64,000 nt of DNA, from the NCBI RefSeq assembly GCF_018917935.1, contig NZ_JAHLPN010000001.1, positions 124,001 to 188,000 of the forward strand, written 5' to 3'. This DNA is from Kineothrix sp. MSJ-39. Its GTDB lineage: Bacteria > Bacillota > Clostridia > Lachnospirales > Lachnospiraceae. Position numbers and translations under genes: made by a program. Under the pieces are notes generated by a model. The model was not told the origin of the DNA and searched no databases. It saw only the letters and a list, made by a program, of their open reading frames with translations. Shown here one piece after another: positions 36,683 through 45,595 of this stretch (positions within the stretch are counted from its first letter, which is position 1; every line of letters starts with the position of its first letter).

Positions 36683-37753
36683 CTATTTATCCTCCTTGCC
36701 TGATGGCTTCATTACTTCTTTTAAGTACTTGATCTCCGGGTTGAACAGTACAACCCAGCCTGCTTTTAACAATGCAAATACGGTAATATGTCCGCGGAAC
36801 CAGACATCACAGTCAAAAACTGCCTGTTCCATTTCAGGTTCTATCATAACATAATTCCCGATAAATGGATATACCATACCAAGAAAGGCACAAATTTCAC
36901 CGCAGCTTCCGGGATCTCCCGTTCCAAAATGGACACGCAGCCGTCCTTTCCTGGGACCGACACTCTTCCAGAGCTTTTTCAATGTGTTTTTTGCCAGCCT
37001 GAGTGCGGATTTTGTTTCTTCCTTTTTCAGTGTCTCTGCATAATAAGAAAGAACTGTTTTGATTCCTTCCCATTTCTGCCGCAGGGAGATTGTTTTGTGA
37101 TACAGTCCACTGATCGTCTGCCAAAACTTCTTTGCCCATTCTTTTATTTTACAGATCCAGAGCTGTATTTTCTGCCAAAGCGACGGTTTTTCCTGCGAAT
37201 CCGGTGTGTCTGTTGTAACTGTATCCATCGCATCTGTATCTATTGTATCTGCTTTCAGATCTGTGATCTCTTGCGATTTCTTTTCCATAGAATCAGCAGC
37301 AGCCGTTTCCGGTTTTATCCGCTCTGATTGCTCTGCTGACCGCTCATTTTCCTGCATTGCCGGTCTCTGCTGATCCTGCGTGTCAGATTCTATGATTTCG
37401 TTTGCTTTCCGCTTACTTCCGGTTTTCTTCTTTTCTTTTTGTCTTTTTTGCTTGCCTTTTTTATTTTTCTTTGCTTTCTTCTGCTTGGGCGGAGCAAAAA
37501 AATCAAATAGCTTGATACCAAGGAGCCGGATCACGCCGGTCTTTTTATCACCTTCATAAGAAAAGGAAACACGCAGCAGTGGAAATAAGTAACGCAGTTC
37601 TGCTTTTCCTGCAGGCTTTCCTTCCGCAAAGCTTCCCTGCACCCTGTAGCAGAACGGTGCAAACAAAAGAAGTGCCAGAAGAACAATGACCACTGCCAAT
37701 AGAACAAGCAATGCGATTCCGATTATTTTTAAAATTGTAAGTAGTATAGACAT
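36683..37753 (-). CDS. DUF2953 membrane protein (YtfI-like)
   Basis: 356 residues. Short N-terminal membrane helix (about residues 5-31), then FCYRVQGSFAEGKPAGKAELRYLFPLLRVSFSY, a long Lys/Glu/Asp-rich linker (roughly 75-190), and the C-terminal DUF2953 part with FGTGDPGSCGEICAFLGMVYPF. Its usual partner is GerW/YtfJ immediately downstream; function unknown but sporulation-linked. ATG 37753 (GGAG upstream) overlaps the TGA of the preceding gene (TGATG). Confidence 0.88.
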   Translation of the reverse strand: MSILLTILKIIGIALLVLLAVVIVLLALLLFAPFCYRVQGSFAEGKPAGKAELRYLFPLLRVSFSYEGDKKTGVIRLLGIKLFDFFAPPKQKKAKKNKKGKQKRQKEKKKTGSKRKANEIIESDTQDQQRPAMQENERSAEQSERIKPETAAADSMEKKSQEITDLKADTIDTDAMDTVTTDTPDSQEKPSLWQKIQLWICKIKEWAKKFWQTISGLYHKTISLRQKWEGIKTVLSYYAETLKKEETKSALRLAKNTLKKLWKSVGPRKGRLRVHFGTGDPGSCGEICAFLGMVYPFIGNYVMIEPEMEQAVFDCDVWFRGHITVFALLKAGWVVLFNPEIKYLKEVMKPSGKEDK

Positions 37754-38085
37754 CAATATCTCCGAAACAGTTCTTCTTTTTGCTTTTCAAATACCTGTTT
37801 TACTAATAAAGTATCCCATTTTTGAGACAATGACAAGTACAAATCGATCGACAACTGCAGCGCACTTTCTTTTCCTTTGGCAAGACCGACCAGATAGATC
37901 GTATCTCTCGGAAATGCCTTTTGCTTCAGGCAGGCACTGTCATAAATATCAAAGTTATCGGATCCGTTTGCCAGACAGATCAGATAGACATCTACCATAC
38001 CTGCATGCATTCTGAGCTTGCGCAATATTTTGTTTTTGCTTTTTTCACATGCCTCGTCTGTTACCAGATCCTTATAAATATACAT
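37753..38085 (-). CDS. Conserved hypothetical protein
   Basis: 110 residues, probably soluble, mixed alpha/beta (MHAGMVDVYLICLANGSDNFDIY; DTIYLVGLAKGKESAL). I do not recognise the family. It is translationally coupled to the DUF2953 gene. GGAG precedes the ATG. It starts just after a terminator, so it depends on read-through or on a weak promoter within the Nudix gene. Confidence 0.75.
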   Translation of the reverse strand: MYIYKDLVTDEACEKSKNKILRKLRMHAGMVDVYLICLANGSDNFDIYDSACLKQKAFPRDTIYLVGLAKGKESALQLSIDLYLSLSQKWDTLLVKQVFEKQKEELFRRY

Positions 38086-38106
38086 AGCGACTCCGATTTA
38101 AAAAAA

Positions 38107-38125
38107 GAAGGCAGTTACTGCCTTC
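38107..38125 (-). terminator. Intrinsic terminator after the Nudix gene
   Basis: GAAGGCAG / CTGCCTTC 8-bp stem with a 3-nt loop, followed on the minus strand by a run of seven T. Confidence 0.85.
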
Positions 38126-38132
38126 CCTTTTC

Positions 38133-38585
38133 TTAAAAGTACTTTTTACTTCCCCATAGATTACTGTGCTTCAGATCCAGATATTCTGCATATGCGCGTT
38201 CCAGAATCTGTTTCTCATTTGCAAATTTCAGCAGATGATAAGCTTCGTGATACTTATAATATCCGGAATCTACAAAGAATTCTTCACGTTGTGGTTTGCT
38301 GTAATAGCTGTCTGCCATCATCAGATACCAGTGTACACTCTTGGACACCGTATCCTCTGGCACGGTAAAAGTATAATCACTCTTACCTACATATTTTATG
38401 ATGGACGCTTTCGCCCCGGACTCTTCAAGAACTTCTCGAAGTGCAGTATCCTTATATTCTTCGCCCGGTTCCACAGTTCCTTTTGGTAAGACCCAGCCTT
38501 CATACTTATTCTTGATGTTCTTATAAAGGAGTAATATCTTACCTCTGAAAATAACCACACCGCCACAGCTTGTTGCTTCAATCAT
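38133..38585 (-). CDS. Nudix hydrolase
   Basis: 150-residue Nudix protein with the intact box GTVEPGEEYKDTALREVLEESG (quoted in two halves: GTVEPGEE / ALREVLEESG). WVLPKG upstream suggests an Ap4A/diadenosine polyphosphate or NTP-type substrate. It has its own promoter and terminator. Confidence 0.9.
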   Translation of the reverse strand: MIEATSCGGVVIFRGKILLLYKNIKNKYEGWVLPKGTVEPGEEYKDTALREVLEESGAKASIIKYVGKSDYTFTVPEDTVSKSVHWYLMMADSYYSKPQREEFFVDSGYYKYHEAYHLLKFANEKQILERAYAEYLDLKHSNLWGSKKYF

Positions 38586-38624
38586 TGCAAACCCTCCTGT
38601 CTGGTGTGTCTCATATATGCATTC

Positions 38625-38653
38625 AGTATAAAACAGTTTGTACTTTCATGCAA
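38625..38653 (-). promoter_or_regulatory. Promoter of the Nudix gene
   Basis: Minus strand: TTGCAT (38648-38653), 17 bp, TATACT (38625-38630). Confidence 0.75.
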
Positions 38654-38675
38654 GAAGGAATTGGGATCCGCCCCA

Positions 38676-39035
38676 CTAATTTGACATTTTGTTGATCACA
38701 TCTACGATTTCCTGCTGTTCAAAAGGCTTTGTCAAAAATTCGTTGGCACCTGCCTTGATGCATTCGATCATTTTGTTTTTCTGGCCTGCTGCAGTTACCA
38801 TGACAACCTTGGATTCAGGATCCAGTGCTTTGATCATCTTTAATGCTTCCACACCGTCTACGATCGGCATTGTAATATCCAGTGTCACAACATCCGGCTT
38901 TAATGCCTGGAATTTCTGCACACCTTCCTGTCCGTTTACAGCTTCGTCTATGATTTCATGTCCATTGGATTCCAGAATATTGCGAAGCATTTTACGGGAT
39001 GTACGTGAGTCATCTACGATTAAAATCTTTGCCAT
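38676..39035 (-). CDS. CheY-like response regulator
   Basis: 119-residue receiver with no output domain. Acidic pair DD (residues 8-9), phospho-acceptor Asp53 in DVVTLDITMP, Thr/Ala and Lys105 in FLTKPFEQQ. AGGAGG precedes the ATG. It directly follows the CheX-type gene, whose product would be its phosphatase. No histidine kinase or flagellar gene is nearby. Confidence 0.93.
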   Translation of the reverse strand: MAKILIVDDSRTSRKMLRNILESNGHEIIDEAVNGQEGVQKFQALKPDVVTLDITMPIVDGVEALKMIKALDPESKVVMVTAAGQKNKMIECIKAGANEFLTKPFEQQEIVDVINKMSN

Positions 39036-39048
39036 TTTAATAAGCCTC

Positions 39049-39936
39049 CTAATTTACAGAAATTGTTGAATCGATTGCTAAAATAAAGGAAATCTCCTGC
39101 TCTCCCACATGGATCGGGAATACGCAGAACTGATTGCCTGTGATCCTGCTTGCTTTTTCATAGAAAGCCGGTGGAAGCATGTCCATATCCACGCCTTCGT
39201 TGCCAAGCTCGGAAGCAAATAAACCATTGATGCAGTTTGTGAATTCACCGACAGCATCCAGTGCATCCAGATCAACTGACTCAAATTCTTCATCCGCAAA
39301 AGGATTGGCGATCGCCAGAAGGCTGTTTCCGGTACCGGCAAAGCCTGCATAAATATTATGATCGCCTGCAAGCTGCTGCATAGCGAAATTATCGATCTTT
39401 AATGTATCTGTCAGATATGCTTTGGACACATATGCGCTGGAATTGATGATACGCAGGAATGTACGGATTGCAATACCGCAGTGCTTGTCACAAAGCTCTG
39501 TATTGGATGGCAGGAATAACTTAACGGTACGATCTACGTCCCCACTTACGAGATCATCCATGTCGCTGTGCGTAAATCCCTGCTGATCCTGATAGTTCTT
39601 CAGAGCTTCATCGATCTGCTCTAATGTCATCAGACCTTTATCGATCAGGTTCTGTACGAAGATCATGTAAATATTACCCTGCTTCTTTAACAGGCTACCT
39701 ACCTGTGCTTCTGTCAGATATCCCTTCTCCACGGCAATGTCACCGAATCTGCGATCCATGATCGCCTGTAAATTGTTTACCTCATCAGCCTGCTCTGTCG
39801 TCATCAGCTTTTCTGCAACTGCGATCAGTCCAAGCTTCACGCGAACCTTGCTCTCGCTTTCTATTACATCAGACAGTTGTTCTTTGGTAATTGTTCCGGT
39901 TTTTACCAGATAATTTCCAAAAATCTGATCAAACAT
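39049..39936 (-). CDS. Protein with MshEN-like N-terminal repeats and a C-terminal CheX-type phosphatase domain
   Basis: 295 residues. The N-terminal 110 residues contain two or three related repeats (FGNYLVKTGTITKEQL; FGDIAVEKGYLTEAQV; LIDKGLMTLEQIDEAL) resembling the N-terminal domain of GspE/MshE-type ATPases, some of which bind c-di-GMP. The C-terminal part has VGEFTNCINGLFASELG, carrying the Glu-x-x-Asn of CheC/CheX phosphatases, and FCVFPIHVGEQEISFIL. It should dephosphorylate the adjacent CheY-like protein. GGGAGG precedes the ATG at 39936. Confidence 0.82.
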   Translation of the reverse strand: MFDQIFGNYLVKTGTITKEQLSDVIESESKVRVKLGLIAVAEKLMTTEQADEVNNLQAIMDRRFGDIAVEKGYLTEAQVGSLLKKQGNIYMIFVQNLIDKGLMTLEQIDEALKNYQDQQGFTHSDMDDLVSGDVDRTVKLFLPSNTELCDKHCGIAIRTFLRIINSSAYVSKAYLTDTLKIDNFAMQQLAGDHNIYAGFAGTGNSLLAIANPFADEEFESVDLDALDAVGEFTNCINGLFASELGNEGVDMDMLPPAFYEKASRITGNQFCVFPIHVGEQEISFILAIDSTISVN

Positions 39937-39980
39937 ATGTAATTCCTCCCATTTGATATATGTATTGTGCATTTTGTACA

Positions 39981-39998
39981 GGATTTTTGCAAAAATCC
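39981..39998. promoter_or_regulatory. 18-bp perfect palindrome upstream of the CheX-type gene
   Basis: GGATTTTT-GC-AAAAATCC is a perfect palindrome about 45-60 nt upstream of the ATG, downstream of a TATACT (minus strand, 40023-40028) that could be a -10. It could be an operator or a small transcript hairpin. Confidence 0.4.
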
Positions 39999-40078
39999 CT
40001 CATTGCACGTGCTTTCTCAATTAGTATACTATATTCTTCGTAAAAAAGATAGAATAAAATTCCTTTTTTTCAGTTTTT

Positions 40079-41557
40079 TTAGTCATTTGTTCCAAAATAT
40101 GTGTCGAATATCCGCCTTGCAATAGGCACTGCATAATCACCGCCCGATCCGGCACTTTCGACAATGATCGTTACACAGATCTGCGGATCCTCTGCCGGTG
40201 CAAAGCCTGTAAACCATGCATGGGAATCCGATTTATTCTCGCTGAATTCCGCAGAACCCGTTTTACCGGCGGCTGTATAGGAAAGCCCTTTTAGTTTGGA
40301 AGCCGTACCGCTCTCTACAACCTCTTTCATCAGCCCTGTCATAAAGTAAGCCTCATCTTCCGTCATCATCACAGCTTCTGTCTGCGGAGAGGTCTTTTTC
40401 ACGGTTGCGCCGGTCGCGCTTTCGATCCGGTCTACCACATAAGGGGTCATGGCTTTTCCTTTGTTGGCGATAGCTGCAGTGATCAGGTTCAATTCCAGCG
40501 GTGTCACGGTCGTCTGTCCCTGTCCGATGGCTGTCTGCATGACCGCATAGCTTGTATCGTATTCCGACAAAGTAAAACTGCTCTGTTTATAAACAAGCTC
40601 TGTTTTCAGATCAGAATTAAACAAAAGCTGTCTGCAGGTCTTCTGCAGGTCCGGGATAGAAAGCTGGACACCAATATTGGCAAAAGAGGAATTGCAGGAT
40701 TTTGCAAAGCTCTTTGTAAAGTCAACCGAGCCGTGGCTCTGTCCGTGGTAACAGCGGATCTTATGCCCTTCATAGGAAAAACTGCCGTTACAGGAGAAGG
40801 AATAGCCGGATACATCTCCGCCATGTTCCCTGTAATATTCCAGTGCCGTGATCATTTTAAAGGTACTGCCGGGCGGATATAAGCCTTGTGTTGCACGGTT
40901 TAACAATACGCTGCTTTCGGAATCATTCACCAGATCATCCCAGATCTCAGAGATCTGGTTTGGATCAAAATCCGGTTTGGATACCATTGCCAGCACTTTT
41001 CCCGTGGAAGGCTCTGTCACAATAACCGCACCCTGGTAAACGCCAAGCGCTGTATAAGCAGTCTGCTGCAGCGCCGTATCCAGTGTCGTAATGACATTGT
41101 CCCCGTAGTTTTTTTCTTCATTGAGCTCATTCTGGATCTTATTGGTAATGGAAGCATGGGAGTTTAACATGTTCATGTTTTCCGTTGCTTCAATGCCTGT
41201 CCTGCCCTTTGTCGCATAACCGACCACATGGGCAAACATATTCTGATACGGATAATTACGGACTTCCGTGCCATCAGCCGCCTTTACCGTCTGGGCAAGC
41301 ACCTCGCCGTCGGCAGAATAAATATTGCCGCGGATATTTCTTGTCGCAAGCAGCTCCTGCCGTGGATTATAGGCATTGTTGATCGCTTCTTCACTGTCCT
41401 TTACCATAAAATGGACAATATTTCCCATAACAGCCAGCATCAGCAGGCTGAAAAAGCAGGTCACGATCACAATTTCACGATTCCGTACTCTTTCTTTCTT
41501 TTTTCTATTCTTCTCCTGCTTCCTGCTCTGCAGTTCTTCGTCTTTCTTTCCGAACAT
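40079..41557 (-). CDS. Class B penicillin-binding protein (PBP2/PbpA type)
   Basis: 492 residues. Cytoplasmic basic tail (1-28), one membrane anchor (about 30-50), dimerisation-like region and transpeptidase domain with PGSTFKMI (Ser-x-x-Lys), KSCNSSFA (Ser-x-Asn) and AGKTGSAEF (Lys-Thr-Gly). It has no PASTA domains. Peptidoglycan cross-linking; the FtsW/RodA partner lies directly upstream. The ATG has GGAAGG upstream although the start overlaps the partner gene by 53 nt, as in mycobacterial rodA-pbpA pairs. Confidence 0.93.
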   Translation of the reverse strand: MFGKKDEELQSRKQEKNRKKKERVRNREIVIVTCFFSLLMLAVMGNIVHFMVKDSEEAINNAYNPRQELLATRNIRGNIYSADGEVLAQTVKAADGTEVRNYPYQNMFAHVVGYATKGRTGIEATENMNMLNSHASITNKIQNELNEEKNYGDNVITTLDTALQQTAYTALGVYQGAVIVTEPSTGKVLAMVSKPDFDPNQISEIWDDLVNDSESSVLLNRATQGLYPPGSTFKMITALEYYREHGGDVSGYSFSCNGSFSYEGHKIRCYHGQSHGSVDFTKSFAKSCNSSFANIGVQLSIPDLQKTCRQLLFNSDLKTELVYKQSSFTLSEYDTSYAVMQTAIGQGQTTVTPLELNLITAAIANKGKAMTPYVVDRIESATGATVKKTSPQTEAVMMTEDEAYFMTGLMKEVVESGTASKLKGLSYTAAGKTGSAEFSENKSDSHAWFTGFAPAEDPQICVTIIVESAGSGGDYAVPIARRIFDTYFGTND

Positions 41558-42866
41558 TCCGTTTTCCTTCCTGTGACTGTATACAATAAAGTCCCTGTAT
41601 GATGCTGAACATAATGATCGTCGTCAGCACGCTGCTACCGCCATAGCTGACAAGCGGCAGTGTGACACCGGTCAGCGGGATAAATCTTGTTCCGCCGCCG
41701 ATCGTCAGAAATACCTGAAATATGTAGATCGTACTGAGCCCGACCGCGATATATCTGTAAAATTCTTCCTTCAGTTGCATGGCAATCTTCATAAATACGA
41801 TAAAACAGCTGACACAGACGAGGATCAGACAAAGTCCGAATATAACGCCCATTTCCTCTGCCACTGCGGAAAAGATAAAATCCTGTTCCACATAAGGGAT
41901 CGAGGTCGGATCTCCCTGATCGATACCAAGCCCGAACCAGCCGCCTGTTCCGATCGCAAATAAGGACTGTGTGATCTGATACCCGGAATCATTGATATTG
42001 CTCCACGGATGCAGAAAGGCGATCACTCTCGTCCTGACATGGGAAAACATATGATAGGCAACGACCGAAGCCCCTGCGCCGCCTAAGATCCCCGCAAACA
42101 AATAAAAATAATTCTTTGTTGCAACAAATACCATGATCAGATAGCCCGCAAAAAAGATGACCGCACTACCGAGATCCTTGGAAAATACCAAAATGATCAC
42201 ATGGGCTGCAGCGGCAACCGCTGAGATCACAACCTGTCCCAGGCTCTTTGACTCTGTCAGAAGTCCCGCAATGAAAAAGACAAAGAGGATCTTAACAAAT
42301 TCCGAAGGCTGGAACGTAAAACCGTTGATCGTATAGGATATTTTGGAGCCGTGTGTCACACTGCCCAGTATGGCAACGACCAAAAGCGCGAAAACACCGA
42401 CCATGCCATAGATCCAGGTCAGATGCTTCAAAAACTTCAGCTTTGACACCAGAAACGGTACAAACAATCCGATGATCAGTGATACTGTGACAATGATAAA
42501 CTGACGGATCGATTTCTGATACGAAATACGCGTCAGCATGATAAAGCTGATCGTCAGAAGCATACACATATTGTTGATCACAAGTTTATCCGCCTCCGGA
42601 TATGCCACGCGGAACAGCGCGATCGTCGCAAACAGCAGAATCTGCTGGAAGCCGTAAAAGATAATATAAGAAACATCCTCCGTTTCCAGACAGATCGCGG
42701 CAAAGCCCAGAAAATGCACCATAAACATGCAGATGATCTGGCGGATATAGACACCGCCGCGCTCATGTTCTTTTTTCGTCGCGACCGCCACAAAGCATTC
42801 CAGTGTATAAAGCATCATAAAAACTGTGATGACATATTTAGACAAATCAGAAATAACGTGTCCCAT
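41505..42866 (-). CDS. FtsW/RodA/SpoVE family glycosyltransferase
   Basis: 453 residues, about 10-12 membrane helices. Typical stretches: FQPSEFVKILFVFFIAG (Glu-Phe motif), FSKDLGSAVIFFAG, IPYVEQDFIFSAVAEEMG and GVTLPLVSYGGSS. SEDS enzymes polymerise lipid II with a class B PBP, here the next gene. Cell division versus elongation or sporulation use cannot be told; FtsW and RodA are equally plausible. Confidence 0.92.
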   Translation of the reverse strand: MGHVISDLSKYVITVFMMLYTLECFVAVATKKEHERGGVYIRQIICMFMVHFLGFAAICLETEDVSYIIFYGFQQILLFATIALFRVAYPEADKLVINNMCMLLTISFIMLTRISYQKSIRQFIIVTVSLIIGLFVPFLVSKLKFLKHLTWIYGMVGVFALLVVAILGSVTHGSKISYTINGFTFQPSEFVKILFVFFIAGLLTESKSLGQVVISAVAAAAHVIILVFSKDLGSAVIFFAGYLIMVFVATKNYFYLFAGILGGAGASVVAYHMFSHVRTRVIAFLHPWSNINDSGYQITQSLFAIGTGGWFGLGIDQGDPTSIPYVEQDFIFSAVAEEMGVIFGLCLILVCVSCFIVFMKIAMQLKEEFYRYIAVGLSTIYIFQVFLTIGGGTRFIPLTGVTLPLVSYGGSSVLTTIIMFSIIQGLYCIQSQEGKRNVRKERRRTAEQEAGEE

Positions 42867-42873
42867 AGGTTAC

Positions 42874-45117
42874 CTATTCCACACCTTTTAAAAAGTGTCC
42901 TTTCGTAAATTCGGTGATGACCGGCTGTACGCCGTTTTCTCCCCTGCATAACTTTGCATACATTTCAGAGATCTTTTGCATCTGCCCCGCAGTTTCTTCT
43001 GTAAACCGCAGCAAAACCGCCTCCATTGGCATACGCCGTATCTCCGGCATTTCTTTATGCAGAGAAAGCGGCAGTGCATTGTAGATCGTGTTTTCGCATC
43101 TGTCGCAATGCAGGCAGACACGCAGTTTTTTCTTCTGCCGGTCCACAAGCGAAAGCTCCGCCGGGGCTTTCGCCTTTGTCTGTTTCAGGCATCGTCCGTT
43201 GGTCTTCAGCAGGCAGTTTGCCGTTTCCATGACCGGAATATAGCCATACACCGGTAATATCCAGCGATGACTGCCATCTGCCAGTGCCTTTGCCTCCGAT
43301 CTGTGCAGCTCATAGGACAGAATATGCTCTGTCACACCTATTTTATCATAAAACCCGGCAGTTTCCATCTGAAAAACATAGCAGCCACTATCCGTGATAC
43401 AGGGCTTCTGCGCTGCTCTTTCCCGTAAAAATGTTACCATTTCCAGATTGCCTGCGCAATACCCGTCAAATGCCAGTTTTTCAATATCATTCCATTGTTG
43501 ACTGATGCGGTCAAACGTCTGTTGCCGCGTTACAGCCGGAAATGTCAGGTATACAGCAATCTGTTTATCCCGAAAACGCTTTAGCATCTTTTCCGTTTCA
43601 GCCGGATCCGCCAGCTCCTGCAGGCAGTCATACGTCACATATACCCTGCCAAGCAGATCATCCGGTTCCAGTTTTTTAAGCTGATACGGATGTGCGATCT
43701 GTACCTGCAGCGGTCTTTGTTTTTCTGCAAGTGCCTGTTTACCGGATGCAGCTTTTGCAGATGGCTGGCTGCCGATCTCTTTGACTGCTTTGCCATCATC
43801 ATATTTCTGCATGGTTCTTTTTCTGCCGGATAACAGCGCATCTTCCAGCCTGCTGACAGCCTGTCTGCGCAGTTCATTCAGCTCTTTATTGGGTAAAAAC
43901 AGGGAATCCGCCATATCACAGGTAAATGTTTCGAGTACAAAAGGCGTATTTCCCAGCTTTTGCAGTTGTTTTTTCACATCTTCCTGCGTGGCAACTCTGT
44001 TCGTTGCTTCTTCCGCTGTTACGCCCGATACCGTTACGGAAACTGTATCCTTCGTCAGGGTCAGCAGCATGGGCTCACCGGGATAGGCAAAAAACTGTCC
44101 GCTTACAGGAAGTTTCTTCTCTTCAGGCTGTCTGACAGCGTCCGGCTGTGCCAGCTCTGCAGCCTCCGGCGAAAAGGTCTGATAACCGGCTTTTTTCAAC
44201 GATAGCAGTTCTCTGCCGTTATGCTGCATATAATACCCCATCTGGCTGCTTCCACGGCTGAACCGATCCTGCAGCATACGGATATCCTGCAGATCTACCT
44301 TGTAAGCCTTCGGATCCTTTTCATACAGATCGATATATTTCCGATACATCGACGTAACAAAAGAAACATAGGCGGCAGTTTTCATCCTGCCTTCTATTTT
44401 AAAAGAATCAATTCCCGCTTCGATCAGTTTTGGCAGGATCGGCAGTGTACAAAGATCCTTCAGGCTGAGCTGATAAGGCTCCTCCTTTGCACTGATCATC
44501 CGTCCGTCCGCCTGAACCTGATATGGCAGTCTGCACGGACCTGCACAGCGGCCTCTGTTCCCGCTTCTCGGACCAAGCATGCTTGAATACAGACATTGCC
44601 CGGAATAACAATAACACATACTGCCATGGATAAAGGTTTCCAGTTCCAGTCCGGTTTCCGCTTTCAGTCGCTTCAGTTCCGCAAGCGACAGTTCCCGGGC
44701 AGGTACGATCCTTGTCACACCATAGTTTTTCAGATAATTTGCTGCGCCCGCACCTGTGATCGTCATCTGTGTACTGGCATGGATCTCCAGATCCGGAAAA
44801 ATGCGCCGGAGCAGACTGACCGCACCCAGATCCTGCACGATCACGCCGTCCAGTCCTTCCTCATAATAAGGCTGCAAAAAAGACGGAAGATTCTTAAGCT
44901 CCGCTTCCTTTACAAGGGTGTTGACTGTCATATATACTTTTTTCTCATACAGATGCGCCATTCTGATCGCAGACAGCAGTTCTTCTTCGCTGAAGTTTTT
45001 CGCATAGGCACGCGCACCAAAGCTGCATCCGCCTACATAGATCGCATCCGCTCCCGCATAAATCGCTGCCATAAAGCAGTCCAGATCTCCTGCAGGCGCC
45101 AATAGTTCAACTGACAT
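42874..45117 (-). CDS. U32 family peptidase with extended C-terminus
   Basis: 747 residues. LLAPAGDLDCFMAAIYAGADAIYVGG start, FIHGSMCYCYSGQCLYSS and GNRGRCAGPCRLPYQ match the U32 signature region. The C-terminal DUF3656-type extension includes a Cys cluster CLHCDRCENTIYNALPLSLH. In E. coli, related proteins (RlhA, YhbU) act in RNA modification rather than proteolysis, so the peptidase name may be historical. It is downstream of zapA across a terminator. Confidence 0.93.
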   Translation of the reverse strand: MSVELLAPAGDLDCFMAAIYAGADAIYVGGCSFGARAYAKNFSEEELLSAIRMAHLYEKKVYMTVNTLVKEAELKNLPSFLQPYYEEGLDGVIVQDLGAVSLLRRIFPDLEIHASTQMTITGAGAANYLKNYGVTRIVPARELSLAELKRLKAETGLELETFIHGSMCYCYSGQCLYSSMLGPRSGNRGRCAGPCRLPYQVQADGRMISAKEEPYQLSLKDLCTLPILPKLIEAGIDSFKIEGRMKTAAYVSFVTSMYRKYIDLYEKDPKAYKVDLQDIRMLQDRFSRGSSQMGYYMQHNGRELLSLKKAGYQTFSPEAAELAQPDAVRQPEEKKLPVSGQFFAYPGEPMLLTLTKDTVSVTVSGVTAEEATNRVATQEDVKKQLQKLGNTPFVLETFTCDMADSLFLPNKELNELRRQAVSRLEDALLSGRKRTMQKYDDGKAVKEIGSQPSAKAASGKQALAEKQRPLQVQIAHPYQLKKLEPDDLLGRVYVTYDCLQELADPAETEKMLKRFRDKQIAVYLTFPAVTRQQTFDRISQQWNDIEKLAFDGYCAGNLEMVTFLRERAAQKPCITDSGCYVFQMETAGFYDKIGVTEHILSYELHRSEAKALADGSHRWILPVYGYIPVMETANCLLKTNGRCLKQTKAKAPAELSLVDRQKKKLRVCLHCDRCENTIYNALPLSLHKEMPEIRRMPMEAVLLRFTEETAGQMQKISEMYAKLCRGENGVQPVITEFTKGHFLKGVE

Positions 45118-45133
45118 AATGCTTCTCCATAAA

Positions 45134-45157
45134 AAGAGCTGCCCGAAGGCAGCTCTT
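45134..45157 (-). terminator. Intrinsic terminator between zapA and the U32 gene
   Basis: 10-bp stem AAGAGCTGCC / GGCAGCTCTT, CGAA loop, then TTTTT on the minus strand. The U32 ribosome site GGAG lies right after it and no new promoter fits before the ATG, so U32 needs read-through. Confidence 0.85.
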
Positions 45158-45524
45158 ATTTTTTACTTTCTCTGCTACGGTCATCCTGCATGGACTTCAT
45201 TGCTTTTTCAGTGCTTTCTAACTTGATCTGCGCAGAAACAAGCTCATGTTTTAAGTCATATAACTCTTTTTCCTTTGCTGCTAAATCTTCTTCCAACAGA
45301 GAGATCTGTTTTTTCGCTTTGAAATAATCATCCGCAATATTCAGCTCTAATAAAATCGCCTGTGTATCAACCGGCTGTCTCTTAAAGCCTTCCACTTTAT
45401 TGTATTCACTGACTTTATTATTGATATAAAGGGCGATCTTCTGCAGATATTCTTCACTTTCATATCCGCTGAGTGTAAATACCCTGCCGCCGATCAAAAC
45501 TTCTGTATCTGTTTTTTCTGCCAT
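45156..45524 (-). CDS. zapA: Cell division protein ZapA
   Basis: 122 residues: N-terminal ZapA domain (TEVLIGGRVFTLSGYESEEYLQKIALYINNK) and a C-terminal coiled coil. ZapA bundles FtsZ at mid-cell. Order zapA-U32 is common in clostridia. It has its own promoter. Confidence 0.92.
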   Translation of the reverse strand: MAEKTDTEVLIGGRVFTLSGYESEEYLQKIALYINNKVSEYNKVEGFKRQPVDTQAILLELNIADDYFKAKKQISLLEEDLAAKEKELYDLKHELVSAQIKLESTEKAMKSMQDDRSRESKK

Positions 45525-45557
45525 TGTATTTCCTCTTTCTTTGAAATCTCTCTGAAC

Positions 45558-45586
45558 ATTATACTCATATTTCCCTCATTTGACAA
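45558..45586 (-). promoter_or_regulatory. Promoter of zapA
   Basis: Minus strand: TTGTCA (45581-45586), 17 bp, TATAAT (45558-45563). Confidence 0.8.
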
Positions 45587-45595
45587 GTAACTCCC

